Source: Paracoccus seriniphilus
Lineage (GTDB): Bacteria > Pseudomonadota > Alphaproteobacteria > Rhodobacterales > Rhodobacteraceae
Assembly (NCBI RefSeq): GCF_028553745.1
Contig: NZ_CP067130.1
Location: forward strand, 535,726-599,725
DNA length: 64,000 bases
Direction: 5' to 3'
Shown: positions 9,112 to 16,530 of the stretch, one piece after another
How positions within the stretch are numbered: the stretch's first letter is position 1
How the letters are laid out: the number at the start of each line of letters is the position of its first letter
Notes under the pieces: model-generated
What the model was told of the DNA's origin: nothing
The model's database searches: none
The model's input: the letters and a program-made list of their open reading frames with translations, nothing else
Program-made: the position numbers and the translations under genes

Positions 9112-9393
9112 ATGACGCCGATATCGTCAAGACTGGGCGCCGCGACGCGCATCCTGTTCTTGCGGGCCGGGCTGGGCCTGGGGCTTGCAGCGGCGGCCAG
9201 CACGATGGCCCTGGCACAGGACAAGGGTGGGCGCAGCGGCCCGCCGAAAGAGGCATTCACCGCCTGCGAAAGCCGGGCCCAGAATGATTCCTGCCCGATC
9301 ACCACGCCCGAGGGCAAATCGATCAAGGGAACCTGCATGGCCACCCCCGACAAGAAGCTGGCCTGCGTGCCCAAGGACGCGCCGCGCCGCTGA
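9112..9393 (+). CDS. Small exported four-cysteine protein
   Basis: A 93-residue protein with an N-terminal signal sequence: a basic start, then FLRAGLGLGLAAAASTMALA with likely cleavage before QDKGG. The mature ~57 residues contain four cysteines (TACES, NDSCPI, KGTCM, LACVP), compatible with two disulfides in the periplasm. The ATG at 9112 is preceded by GGAGAATGAC. It lies next to, and convergent with, the two-component system. I do not recognise a characterised family. The location suggests a role in the redox locus that follows (inference). Confidence 0.65.
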   Translation: MTPISSRLGAATRILFLRAGLGLGLAAAASTMALAQDKGGRSGPPKEAFTACESRAQNDSCPITTPEGKSIKGTCMATPDKKLACVPKDAPRR

Positions 9394-9410
9394 CACGACA
9401 GCATCGGCCT

Positions 9411-9430
9411 GCCCGCTTCGGTTGGCGGGC
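9411..9430. terminator. Hairpin between convergent genes (weak terminator)
   Basis: GCCCGC and GCGGGC form a 6-bp stem with an 8-base loop between the convergent stops of the small exported protein and the response regulator. There is no U-run, so its strength is uncertain. Confidence 0.4.
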
Positions 9431-9435
9431 CGACC

Positions 9436-10116
9436 CTACGGCCCGAAAGCGTATCCGACCCCATAGACCGAGCGGATCAGTTCCAGTCCCGGCACAAGCG
9501 CCTTCACCTTCACGCGGATATTCTTGATATGGCTGTCGATGGTGCGATCGAAGACATCGGCATCATCGGGAAAGGCCATCTCCAGAAGCTGCGCGCGCGA
9601 AAAGACGCGCCCCGGACGCCTGTGCAGCGTGTGCAGGATCTGAAATTCGCGCTTGGTCAGATCAAGCGATTTTCCCGCCAGCGTCGCACGCCAGCTTTCC
9701 GGGTCCATGACAAGACTGTTTTCCGGGCTCTCGACCCCTTGCGCAGGTGCGGTGCGTCGCAGGATTGCCTTGATGCGCGCGACCAGTTCACGGGGGCTGA
9801 AGGGCTTGCACAGATAATCATCCGCGCCCAGTTCCAAGCCCAGAAGACGGTCGATTTCCTCGACCCGCGCGGTTTCCATGATGATCGGCACGTCGCTTCT
9901 CGCGCGCAGTTCACGACAGATCGTCAGCCCGTCCTTGCCCGGCAGCATGATATCCAGCACCACCAGAGCGGGTTGCGCCGCCAGCACCCTCTCAACGGCA
10001 TGGGTGCCATCCCACAGGATTTCCGCCTCCATTCCGGCCTGCGCCAGATAATCGCGAAGCACCTCGGCAAGATCAGGTTCATCCTCGATGATCATGATAC
10101 GTTTGGGCGCGCTCAT
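9436..10116 (-). CDS. OmpR-family response regulator (BaeR-like)
   Basis: A 226-residue regulator with an N-terminal receiver domain (acidic pocket IIEDEPD, phospho-acceptor D55 in LVVLDIMLPGKDG, Lys in LCKPFSP). A C-terminal winged helix follows (LTKREFQILHTLHRRPGRV and VFDRTIDSHIKNIRVKV). The segment EIDRLLGLELGADDYLCKPF is typical of the BaeR group. One odd point is that the usual Thr/Leu stretch after beta-4 reads MIMETARVE-like, IIMETARVEEI. The gene overlaps the kinase stop by ATGA, so the pair is translationally coupled. It likely controls the divergent ferredoxin-flavoprotein operon at 11.8 kb. Confidence 0.92.
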   Translation of the reverse strand: MSAPKRIMIIEDEPDLAEVLRDYLAQAGMEAEILWDGTHAVERVLAAQPALVVLDIMLPGKDGLTICRELRARSDVPIIMETARVEEIDRLLGLELGADDYLCKPFSPRELVARIKAILRRTAPAQGVESPENSLVMDPESWRATLAGKSLDLTKREFQILHTLHRRPGRVFSRAQLLEMAFPDDADVFDRTIDSHIKNIRVKVKALVPGLELIRSVYGVGYAFGP

Positions 10117-11573
10117 GCTTTCTCTCCATATGGCAGCGTCATGCAGATATGCAGCCCGCCCAGACGCGAGGGTGCGGCGGAAATCTGCCCGCCGTGGGCC
10201 TCAACAATGGCCTTGCAGATCGACAGTCCCAGCCCCGAGCCTCCCTTGGCGCGCGAACGCGAGGCCTCGCCGCGATGAAAGCGGTCGAACAGCCGCGACA
10301 TCGAGGCCTCGGGCGGGGCCGGTGCGCTGTCGTCCACCGTCAGATAGGCCACATCCCTGCCTGCCCAGACCCGCATCCGGACCGTTCCCGGCGCATCGGT
10401 ATAGCGCAGCGCATTGGACAGCAGATTGTCGATCACCTGCCCGATCCGGCCTGCATCGCAGGACAGGTGGATGGGCGAGGCGATCTCGGTGACCAGTTCC
10501 AGCCCGGCGGCGGCAAAACCCTCGCAGAACCCCTCGGCGGCGGTACGTGCGATCCGTGACAGATCGGCAGGGCCGCGATCAGCGATCAGGCTTTCCTCGC
10601 GCCAGGCGCTGAGCAGGCGCAGATCCGCGGTCAGCCGGGTCAGCCGCGCCACCGCATCCTCCATCGCGCCAAGGGTTTGCGGGTCGGCGCGCCGCACCCC
10701 GTCCTGCAGCGCCTCGATATGGGCGCGCAACACGGCCAGAGGGGTTTGCAGCTCATGGCTGGTATCCGAGACCCATTGCCGTTGCGCGCGCTCGGCCGCC
10801 TCAAGGCTTTCGGCCAGCGCATTATAGTGATCGATCAGCTGGCCCAGCTCATCATTGCCGCGGCGCGGAATGCGCGAGGCATATTCGCCCCCGGCCAGTC
10901 GCTTGGCGCCGCGTTCCAGCGCCCGGATCGGCACAAGGAAACCGCGCGACAGCAGCGCCGCCCCGATCCCGGACAGCAGCAATGCCAGCGCCGCCGTGTA
11001 AAGCAGCGCCCGGAACTGCGAGCGCAGGAAGAAAGTGTCAGTGCTGCTTTGAATCGCGCCCGGCGCAACAATGCCCAGCCATCCCAGCGGCGCGGCGTCC
11101 TTGTCCGCATCGTGGGCGGTGATCGCCAGTTTCTCGATATCCTGCCCCCTGGCCTGATCATCTCCGGCGATGACATTCCCCTTGGCGTCCAGCAGGACAA
11201 GTCGTCGGTCGATGGGCAATGGCGGTGCTGGATGACCCGGCGGCCCCGGCGGCTTCGCGGCCCCCTCTGGGGCTGGCGGCATGGCGGGCCCCGACGGGCC
11301 TCTTGCATCGGGGTTGTTGTCCCTCACGAAACGGTGCCAGGCTTCGGGATCATCGCGAAACTGCGGCCAGCCGCCCGCCTGCGCGTCATGGATTTGCGCC
11401 AGCGCCACAGCCAGCGGCGCATGCAGGTCAAGTTCCTCGCGCAGCAGATAGCGGGAAAACCCATCACGCATGCTGACGGCCACCAGCGTCGCCATGATCA
11501 CGACGACCAGCAGGGCGGTCAGCGCAATGGCCCCGAACAAACGGTAGGCCAAGGGAAGATAGGGTGTTTTCAT
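10113..11573 (-). CDS. Membrane sensor histidine kinase (BaeS-like) with Pro-rich periplasmic domain
   Basis: About 486 residues from an ATG at 11573 (MKTPYLPLAYRLFG); neither this start nor one 15 codons earlier has a good ribosome-binding site. TM1 is GAIALTALLVVVIMATL. A periplasmic domain follows with a proline-rich stretch (PPAPEGAAKPPGPPGHPAPP), then TM2 (YTAALALLLSGIGAALL), HAMP, HisKA with the phospho-His in SDTSHELQTPLAVLRAH, and an ATPase domain with N box NLLSNALRYT and GSGLGLSICKAIVEAHGG. It phosphorylates the overlapping regulator. The Pro-rich sensor insert is unusual and echoes similar stretches in neighbouring exported proteins. Confidence 0.9.
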   Translation of the reverse strand: MKTPYLPLAYRLFGAIALTALLVVVIMATLVAVSMRDGFSRYLLREELDLHAPLAVALAQIHDAQAGGWPQFRDDPEAWHRFVRDNNPDARGPSGPAMPPAPEGAAKPPGPPGHPAPPLPIDRRLVLLDAKGNVIAGDDQARGQDIEKLAITAHDADKDAAPLGWLGIVAPGAIQSSTDTFFLRSQFRALLYTAALALLLSGIGAALLSRGFLVPIRALERGAKRLAGGEYASRIPRRGNDELGQLIDHYNALAESLEAAERAQRQWVSDTSHELQTPLAVLRAHIEALQDGVRRADPQTLGAMEDAVARLTRLTADLRLLSAWREESLIADRGPADLSRIARTAAEGFCEGFAAAGLELVTEIASPIHLSCDAGRIGQVIDNLLSNALRYTDAPGTVRMRVWAGRDVAYLTVDDSAPAPPEASMSRLFDRFHRGEASRSRAKGGSGLGLSICKAIVEAHGGQISAAPSRLGGLHICMTLPYGEKA

Positions 11574-11817
11574 GGCGCGAATTGGCCCCGCGAATGTGAA
11601 GAAAGGATGGAGAAACATCCCGTCCCGGTCAATGCAAGGCGAATTTCACGCGCGCAAAGCCTGCAGGAAATGCGGGCGGGCAAGGCATTGTCGCGCAAAC
11701 AGCCCAAATCGTGGCCACAACCGCAAAATTTCTGCCCGGCTACCCAATCGCTCCACATTCATCCGCCAGATTGCCACCCACAAGCGACATTCGGACCGAA
11801 GAAGGCGGATCACACCC

Positions 11818-12027
11818 ATGACCATCAAGAGCATCAATGGCTGCATCGGCTGCGAGGAATGCGTGAAGTCATGCCCCTGCGACGTGCTGCGCATGGAAAA
11901 TGGCCGGGCGGTGATCACCTATCCCGCCGATTGCCAGATCTGCCACCTCTGCCGGATGTATTGCCCCGTCGATGCCATCGAAATGGCCCCCGAGAAATCC
12001 ATCCCCGTCATCACGCCCTGGGGGTAA
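11818..12027 (+). CDS. 2[4Fe-4S] ferredoxin
   Basis: A 69-residue protein with two perfect cluster motifs: C9-C12-C15-C19 (CIGCEECVKSCP) and C39-C42-C45-C49 (CQICHLCRMYCP), plus an extra C21. This is the classical small bacterial ferredoxin layout. The ATG at 11818 lies about 245 bases from the divergent kinase start. There is no signal peptide, so it is cytoplasmic unless carried out with the Tat substrate encoded two genes on. It is first in the operon and four bases before the membrane heme protein gene. Confidence 0.9.
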   Translation: MTIKSINGCIGCEECVKSCPCDVLRMENGRAVITYPADCQICHLCRMYCPVDAIEMAPEKSIPVITPWG

Positions 12028-12031
12028 TGCC

Positions 12032-12709
12032 ATGAAACCCGCTGCCCGTTTCCTTGCCATTCTTGCCGGTCTGGCCATTCTTGTCGGCCTGCCGATGCTG
12101 TTTTATGCGCTGGGTGGTGCGCCGCGCCGGTCGCTGTTGAAGGAATGCCTGTCCATCGCGACCTTCCTGTCCTTCGGCTTCATGATCGGCCAGTTCTTCC
12201 TGGCGCGGACAAACACCATGCTGATGGGGCTGTTCAAACCGATCACCGTGCAGAGGGTGCATAAGTCCATCGCCTATGGGGCCATCACCGTCATCGCGCT
12301 GCATCCCTTTCTGATTGTCCTGCCCCGCTATTTCGAAGGCGGGGTGAAGCCGCTGGATGCGTTCTGGACGATGATCACCAGTTTCGACAATCTGGGTATC
12401 CTGCTGGGGCTGGCCGCCTGGATCCTGATGATCGTCCTTGGCGTGACCGCCTATTTCCGCATGCGGATGCTTGGGCGATTTGCCACACGCTACCGGGGCT
12501 GGCGCTATTTTCATGGCGGACTGGCAGTCGTCTTCACGGCCGTGGCCGTCTGGCATGCGATTGATCTGGGCCGCCACATCCACAGCGCGATGACCGCATA
12601 TTTCCTGACCCTGATCGTCATCGGCTTTGGCCTGCTTGCACGACTTTACTGGTCCGCACTGCCCAGGGCCCCGCTTGCGCAAACCCTTTCGGACGGAGTG
12701 CAATCATGA
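12032..12709 (+). CDS. Ferric-reductase-like di-heme membrane protein
   Basis: A 225-residue protein with about six hydrophobic helices. The diagnostic signature of the ferric reductase/MsrQ superfamily is visible twice: His-x13-His in RVHKSIAYGAITVIALHP and in YFHGGLAVVFTAVAVWHAID, which would ligate two b hemes across the membrane. No FAD/NADPH-binding C-terminal domain is present, so electrons must come from a partner or from quinol. It sits between the ferredoxin and the Tat flavoprotein, overlapping the latter by ATGA. It likely carries electrons across the membrane to the exported flavoprotein (inference). Confidence 0.88.
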   Translation: MKPAARFLAILAGLAILVGLPMLFYALGGAPRRSLLKECLSIATFLSFGFMIGQFFLARTNTMLMGLFKPITVQRVHKSIAYGAITVIALHPFLIVLPRYFEGGVKPLDAFWTMITSFDNLGILLGLAAWILMIVLGVTAYFRMRMLGRFATRYRGWRYFHGGLAVVFTAVAVWHAIDLGRHIHSAMTAYFLTLIVIGFGLLARLYWSALPRAPLAQTLSDGVQS

Positions 12710-14451
12710 CCGACACCCCAAATCGTCGTCAGTTTCTTGCCCTTGGCGGGGCCGGTATCGCCGCACTTGGCGCCGCCGTGGCATGGGCACAGAACAAGGT
12801 CGAATTCGATCCCGGCACGGTCACCAACAGCGATTACACCACCGATGTGCTGGTGATCGGCGGCGGCATGGCGGGGCTGTTCGCGGCCGTCAAGGCCCAT
12901 GACGCCGGGGCGCGCACGATGATCGTTTCGAAGGGGCGGCTTGGTTCATCGGGGCTGACGCCCTTCGCCAAGGGTTTCTTCACCTTCGATCCCGCAACCG
13001 AAGAGCTGACCATCGACGAATTCGTCGCCAAGGTGCAGCGGTCGGCCCTTGGCACCGCGAACACGGTCTTCACGCGGCAACTGGCGGAAAACTCGGCTCA
13101 GCGCGCGGCGGAACTGAAGCAATGGGGTTTCTTCGATCAGGTGCTGGCCAACCGCCCCTTCATGAAGCCCATCGAGGAACGCGACATTCCCTTGCTTGAA
13201 CGGGTGATGATCACCCATCTTGTCAAGGAGGACGGGCGCGTCGCCGGGGCTGCGGGCTTTCGCCTCGATCGCGAGGAAACGGTGACGCTTCGCGCCAGAA
13301 CGGTGGTGCTGTGCACCGGCGCAGGCGGCTTCAAGCCCAGTGGCTTCCCGGTCTGTGACCTGACCCACGACGGCACGATCATGGGTTACGAGATCGGCGC
13401 CAAGGTCACGGGCAAGGAATGGAACGACGGCCATGGCACGCGCTCGGTGAACCCGGCGGCCTGTTTTGACAACTGGGGCGACATGTTCGAACGGGTGCCC
13501 GGAACCAATGGTGTCGAGGTGCATCACGACCTGGGTGTCGATATCAACTATCAGGCCTATATGGGCGGCAACCCCGTTCAGGGCGGCCCCGGCTCTCCTC
13601 CCGTGGAAGACGCGACATTGATTGCCGGTGGCCCGCAAATCCCGGAAGAATTCCAGCACCGGGAGGGCGGTCCGCCGCCCGGCGCGGATGGTGACGGCCC
13701 TCCGGGGGCACCTCCGGGTCGCGGCGGCGGGCCGGGTGGCCCCCCGCCGCCGGGATTTCACGTCGGCTCGACCATGGGCGGGGCCTCGGCGGGAATGGCC
13801 ATCCACAAATCCGAAGGGCTGGTGCCGGTGAACGAAACCGGTCTCAGCACCGTGCCCGGCCTTTACGCGGCTGGCGATGCGCTTGGCAGCCATATGGCGG
13901 GCGGGATCTACACCCAGATCGGCTCATCCCTCGCGGGCTCGGCCGTGCAGGGCGCGATTGCGGGGGCGGCAGCGGCGGCCGAGGCAGCCACCCTGCCCGA
14001 TCCGGTGGTTTCGAAGGCACGGATGGAGGCGATCAAGACCGATGTGCTTGCGCCACTCAGACGCGAGGCGGGCTATGGCCCGGCCTGGGTCACCCAGACC
14101 CTGCAAGGCATCATGATCCCGAATTTCGTCCTGTATATCAAGAAGGCCACGATGATGCAGGCGGCCCTGGCCTATATCGAGGAACTGCGAGATCACCACG
14201 CCCCGATGCTGCGCGCGGCAAACATGCATGAATTGCGTCTGGCGCATGAGACCCGCAACATGATCCTGAGCGCGGAAATGAAACTGCGCGCCTCGATGAT
14301 GCGGACGGAAAGCCGGTGCAGCCATTACCGGCTGGATTACCCCGAGCCCGATGACAGGAACTGGCGCGCCTGGATCAATATTTATCGCGGTGCCGATGGC
14401 AGCATGCAGCTTGAGAAACAGCCGTTTGAAACCTGGGCCACACAGTCATGA
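12706..14451 (+). CDS. Tat-exported FAD flavoprotein of the fumarate reductase/AprA superfamily
   Basis: A 581-residue protein. It has a twin-arginine leader (NRRQFLALGGAGIAALGAAV) and an FAD-binding motif, DVLVIGGGMAGLFAAVKAH. Other landmarks are VVLCTGAGGFKPSG, the second FAD segment LYAAGDALGSHMAGG with IYTQIGSSLAGS, and a helical C-terminus with TESRCSHYRLDYPEPDDRNW, as in fumarate reductase and adenylylsulfate reductase alpha subunits. A Pro/Gly-rich insert of about 35 residues interrupts the middle (GGPPPGADGDGPPGAPPGRG and onward). It is predicted to be a periplasmic reductase or oxidase fed by the di-heme protein. The substrate is not identifiable. Confidence 0.85.
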   Translation: MTDTPNRRQFLALGGAGIAALGAAVAWAQNKVEFDPGTVTNSDYTTDVLVIGGGMAGLFAAVKAHDAGARTMIVSKGRLGSSGLTPFAKGFFTFDPATEELTIDEFVAKVQRSALGTANTVFTRQLAENSAQRAAELKQWGFFDQVLANRPFMKPIEERDIPLLERVMITHLVKEDGRVAGAAGFRLDREETVTLRARTVVLCTGAGGFKPSGFPVCDLTHDGTIMGYEIGAKVTGKEWNDGHGTRSVNPAACFDNWGDMFERVPGTNGVEVHHDLGVDINYQAYMGGNPVQGGPGSPPVEDATLIAGGPQIPEEFQHREGGPPPGADGDGPPGAPPGRGGGPGGPPPPGFHVGSTMGGASAGMAIHKSEGLVPVNETGLSTVPGLYAAGDALGSHMAGGIYTQIGSSLAGSAVQGAIAGAAAAAEAATLPDPVVSKARMEAIKTDVLAPLRREAGYGPAWVTQTLQGIMIPNFVLYIKKATMMQAALAYIEELRDHHAPMLRAANMHELRLAHETRNMILSAEMKLRASMMRTESRCSHYRLDYPEPDDRNWRAWINIYRGADGSMQLEKQPFETWATQS

Positions 14452-14467
14452 CATGCAGGTGCCGCGC

Positions 14468-15589
14468 ATGACCGCTGTCCCGGGCAAACCGATCAGGCGT
14501 CGCGCCATGCTGGCAGGGCTGGCGGTGGCCTCATTTGCCGCCTGTGCCCAACCCGCCACGACCCCGGCATTCGCCGTCCAGCCCGGCGCGGCGGATCCGC
14601 TTGTCCGCTTCAGGCTGACCTCGGATGCCGATGCCGCGCAATGGGCCCGGCATCTGGATCTGGCGGTTCTGCAGCATGATCCGCAACTTCTGGCGCTGTC
14701 CGGCGGGGCCGAGGACGGAGCCTTCGGGGCCGGCGCGCTATGTGGCTGGTCGGAACATGGCGACCGGCCCCGCTTCGATATCGTCACCGGCGTGTCCAGC
14801 GGTGCCCTCATCGCGCCCTTCGCCTTTCTGGGGGCAAGCCATGACCCGGTCCTGTCGGCCATGTTCAACACCATCGATGCGCGCGACATCATGCGCTTCA
14901 ACGGCACGACCCTGCTGAAGAATGGCGCGCTTTACGATACGACGCCGCTGGTCAGGATGATCAAGGCCTATACGCCCCCCGCGCTGATCGAACGGATCGC
15001 CGCAAGACATCGGGCTGGCGCGCGGCTGTTCGTTGTCACCTCGCATCTGGAAACCTCGCAGGCGGTGATCTGGAACATGGGCGAAATCGCGCAGGCGGGA
15101 TGGCACAACCTGTTTCGCGCCGTCATCCGCGCCTCCAGCGCATTGCCGGGGATGTTTCCCGCCGTGACGCTGAAGGTCGGGCGCGGCAAGGCCGCACAAG
15201 AGGAAACCCATGTCGATGGTGGCGTGCATATGCAGTTTCTGGCCGCGCCCGATGCTGCCTTCGATCTGCCCCCGCGCAAGGGCAGCGGCGGTCATGCCTA
15301 TCTGCTGATCAACAACACTCTGCAGCCCGCGCGGCAGAGGGCGGCGCATTCGGCGCTTGGCATCGCCCAGCAGGCCTTGACGACGATGGTGCGCGCCAGC
15401 GCCGCCAGCTCGGTCAATGCGGCGCGGATGCTGGCCAGGCGGCAGCGGCTGGGCTTTTCGGTCGCCAGCGTCGCGCCCGATCCCGACATCGTCTATGACC
15501 CCGATGACCGCTTTTCCAGCAGCTACATGCGGGCGCTGTTCAAACAGGGGCACGACAGGGCGCTGCAAGACAGGCTGTGGGCGGCATGA
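14468..15589 (+). CDS. Patatin-like phospholipase, predicted lipoprotein
   Basis: About 373 residues. The N-terminus RRRAMLAGLAVASFAAC combines a basic or twin-Arg start with a lipobox-like FAAC, so membrane anchoring after export is likely. The patatin catalytic dyad is present: oxyanion loop GGAEDGAFGAG, nucleophile elbow GVSSGAL and DGG in HVDGGVHMQ. Start 14468 was chosen over 14453 because AGGTG is suitably spaced. It follows the flavoprotein stop by 16 bases and so is probably in the same operon, which ends at the hairpin at 15622. It would hydrolyse acyl lipids in the envelope. Confidence 0.82.
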   Translation: MTAVPGKPIRRRAMLAGLAVASFAACAQPATTPAFAVQPGAADPLVRFRLTSDADAAQWARHLDLAVLQHDPQLLALSGGAEDGAFGAGALCGWSEHGDRPRFDIVTGVSSGALIAPFAFLGASHDPVLSAMFNTIDARDIMRFNGTTLLKNGALYDTTPLVRMIKAYTPPALIERIAARHRAGARLFVVTSHLETSQAVIWNMGEIAQAGWHNLFRAVIRASSALPGMFPAVTLKVGRGKAAQEETHVDGGVHMQFLAAPDAAFDLPPRKGSGGHAYLLINNTLQPARQRAAHSALGIAQQALTTMVRASAASSVNAARMLARRQRLGFSVASVAPDPDIVYDPDDRFSSSYMRALFKQGHDRALQDRLWAA

Positions 15590-15621
15590 GATAGCCCTGA
15601 AGCCCGGCCGCGCACGCAAGA

Positions 15622-15651
15622 GACCCCGCATGAAGCAAACCATGCGGGGTC
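15622..15651 (+). terminator. Rho-independent-type terminator of the redox operon
   Basis: A perfect 11-bp stem (GACCCCGCATG / CATGCGGGGTC) with an 8-base loop, followed by GTTTCGG, lies 33 bases after the patatin gene stop. Confidence 0.7.
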
Positions 15652-15669
15652 GTTTCGGATCAGGTCAGG

Positions 15670-15876
15670 TCAGCGACGATGGGCCAGTGCACCGGCAACC
15701 AGCACGACCAGCGCAATCGGCACCAGGATCTCGATCCCGATCCCGCGGGGATGCGGCGTGGCCACCGGCGCGGGTTGCAGTGCCGGCACAGGTGCCGGAA
15801 CTTGCTGCGCATGAGATGACAGCGGGCCAAGCAGCGTTGCCGCGGCGACCATGATCGCCAGATATTTGCGACACAT
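15670..15876 (-). CDS. Small Pro-rich exported/membrane protein
   Basis: A 68-residue protein with a signal peptide (KYLAIMVAAATLLGPLSSHA) and a short mature part rich in Pro (VPAPVPALQPAPVATPHP). A C-terminal hydrophobic helix (GIEILVPIALVVLVAGALA) ends in HRR. AGAGGA lies 8 bases before the ATG. Two other frames overlap it, but only this one shows a signal peptide and membrane helix. No family is recognised. It could be anchored in the inner membrane with its Pro-rich stretch in the periplasm. Confidence 0.6.
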   Translation of the reverse strand: MCRKYLAIMVAAATLLGPLSSHAQQVPAPVPALQPAPVATPHPRGIGIEILVPIALVVLVAGALAHRR

Positions 15877-15943
15877 GTTGTTAATCCTCTTGATGTGATC
15901 ATGACCCGCAGCCGGGGCCGCGGGTCATCTGCCAGATGCCGGT

Positions 15944-16324
15944 TCACCCCTTGGGGGGCGGCCCCTTGCGCATCTGCCCCATGGCCGCATCGATCTGATC
16001 GGCCGTCAGCTCGGGATTCTGATGCTGCAGACAGTCAATCAATGCGGCATGTTCTGCCTCGGACGGTTTTTCACCGGGGGCAGGCGGCTCGCCCAGACAG
16101 GCTTGCAATTGTGACGGGTCCAGATCCAATGCCTGGGCCACCGAATCCATCGGATGTGCCCCCTGCGCGTGAACGCATGAGGTCGCCACAGAGGAAAACT
16201 CCAATGCCGTCAACACGGCAAGGAACTTCAGGGACCAACGGGTCTTGCCTGCGCGAGCGCGCCTCGAACCGCTGTTCGATGTCGAAGGAATTCTGCCTGT
16301 CTGCTTCTTGATTTCGGGAAACAC
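15944..16324 (-). CDS. Small exported hypothetical protein with two-Cys acidic core
   Basis: A 126-residue product from a GTG at 16324 with GGAG six bases upstream. A long basic N-region leads to a hydrophobic stretch (LKFLAVLTALEFSSVATSC) and cleavage near VHAQ. The mature part has two cysteines (LQACLGEPP and LIDCLQHQ), helical acidic sequence and a Pro-rich end (MRKGPPPKG). The family is not recognised. It is 67 bp upstream of the small Pro-rich protein gene and on the same strand, so they may be cotranscribed. Confidence 0.55.
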   Translation of the reverse strand: MFPEIKKQTGRIPSTSNSGSRRARAGKTRWSLKFLAVLTALEFSSVATSCVHAQGAHPMDSVAQALDLDPSQLQACLGEPPAPGEKPSEAEHAALIDCLQHQNPELTADQIDAAMGQMRKGPPPKG

Positions 16325-16492
16325 TGCTTTCTCCTCTTCTGGCCTTGAACAGCCTTGAGACCAGTATTCTGGCGCAGCTTTGAGGAGCAAATTTGCAGCA
16401 AATATGCATGGAGCATGCAGCGGATGGTTCCGTCCTGCCCTGTTGCGTGACAACGCAAGAACGGCTGCCCCGACTGCAATGACCCGGCGATT

Positions 16493-16525
16493 GCGGGGCG
16501 GGCCGCAGCCTTTCGCCCGCCCCGC
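16493..16525 (-). terminator. Terminator of the sulfatase-TTT operon
   Basis: A perfect 11-bp GC-rich stem (GCGGGGCGGGC / GCCCGCCCCGC) with an 11-base loop starts 5 bases after the stop of the sulfatase gene on the minus strand. Confidence 0.6.
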
Positions 16526-16530
16526 TGCCC

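Noticed and set aside
10677..12035. A long open frame opposite the histidine kinase and across its promoter
   Set aside because: It covers the kinase coding region in antisense and has low-complexity Arg/Gln composition. The ferredoxin frame inside it is a better fit.
15660..15947. Two alternative frames over the small Pro-rich protein gene
   Set aside because: Neither has a signal peptide, a membrane helix or a ribosome-binding site; the 15876 start has all three.
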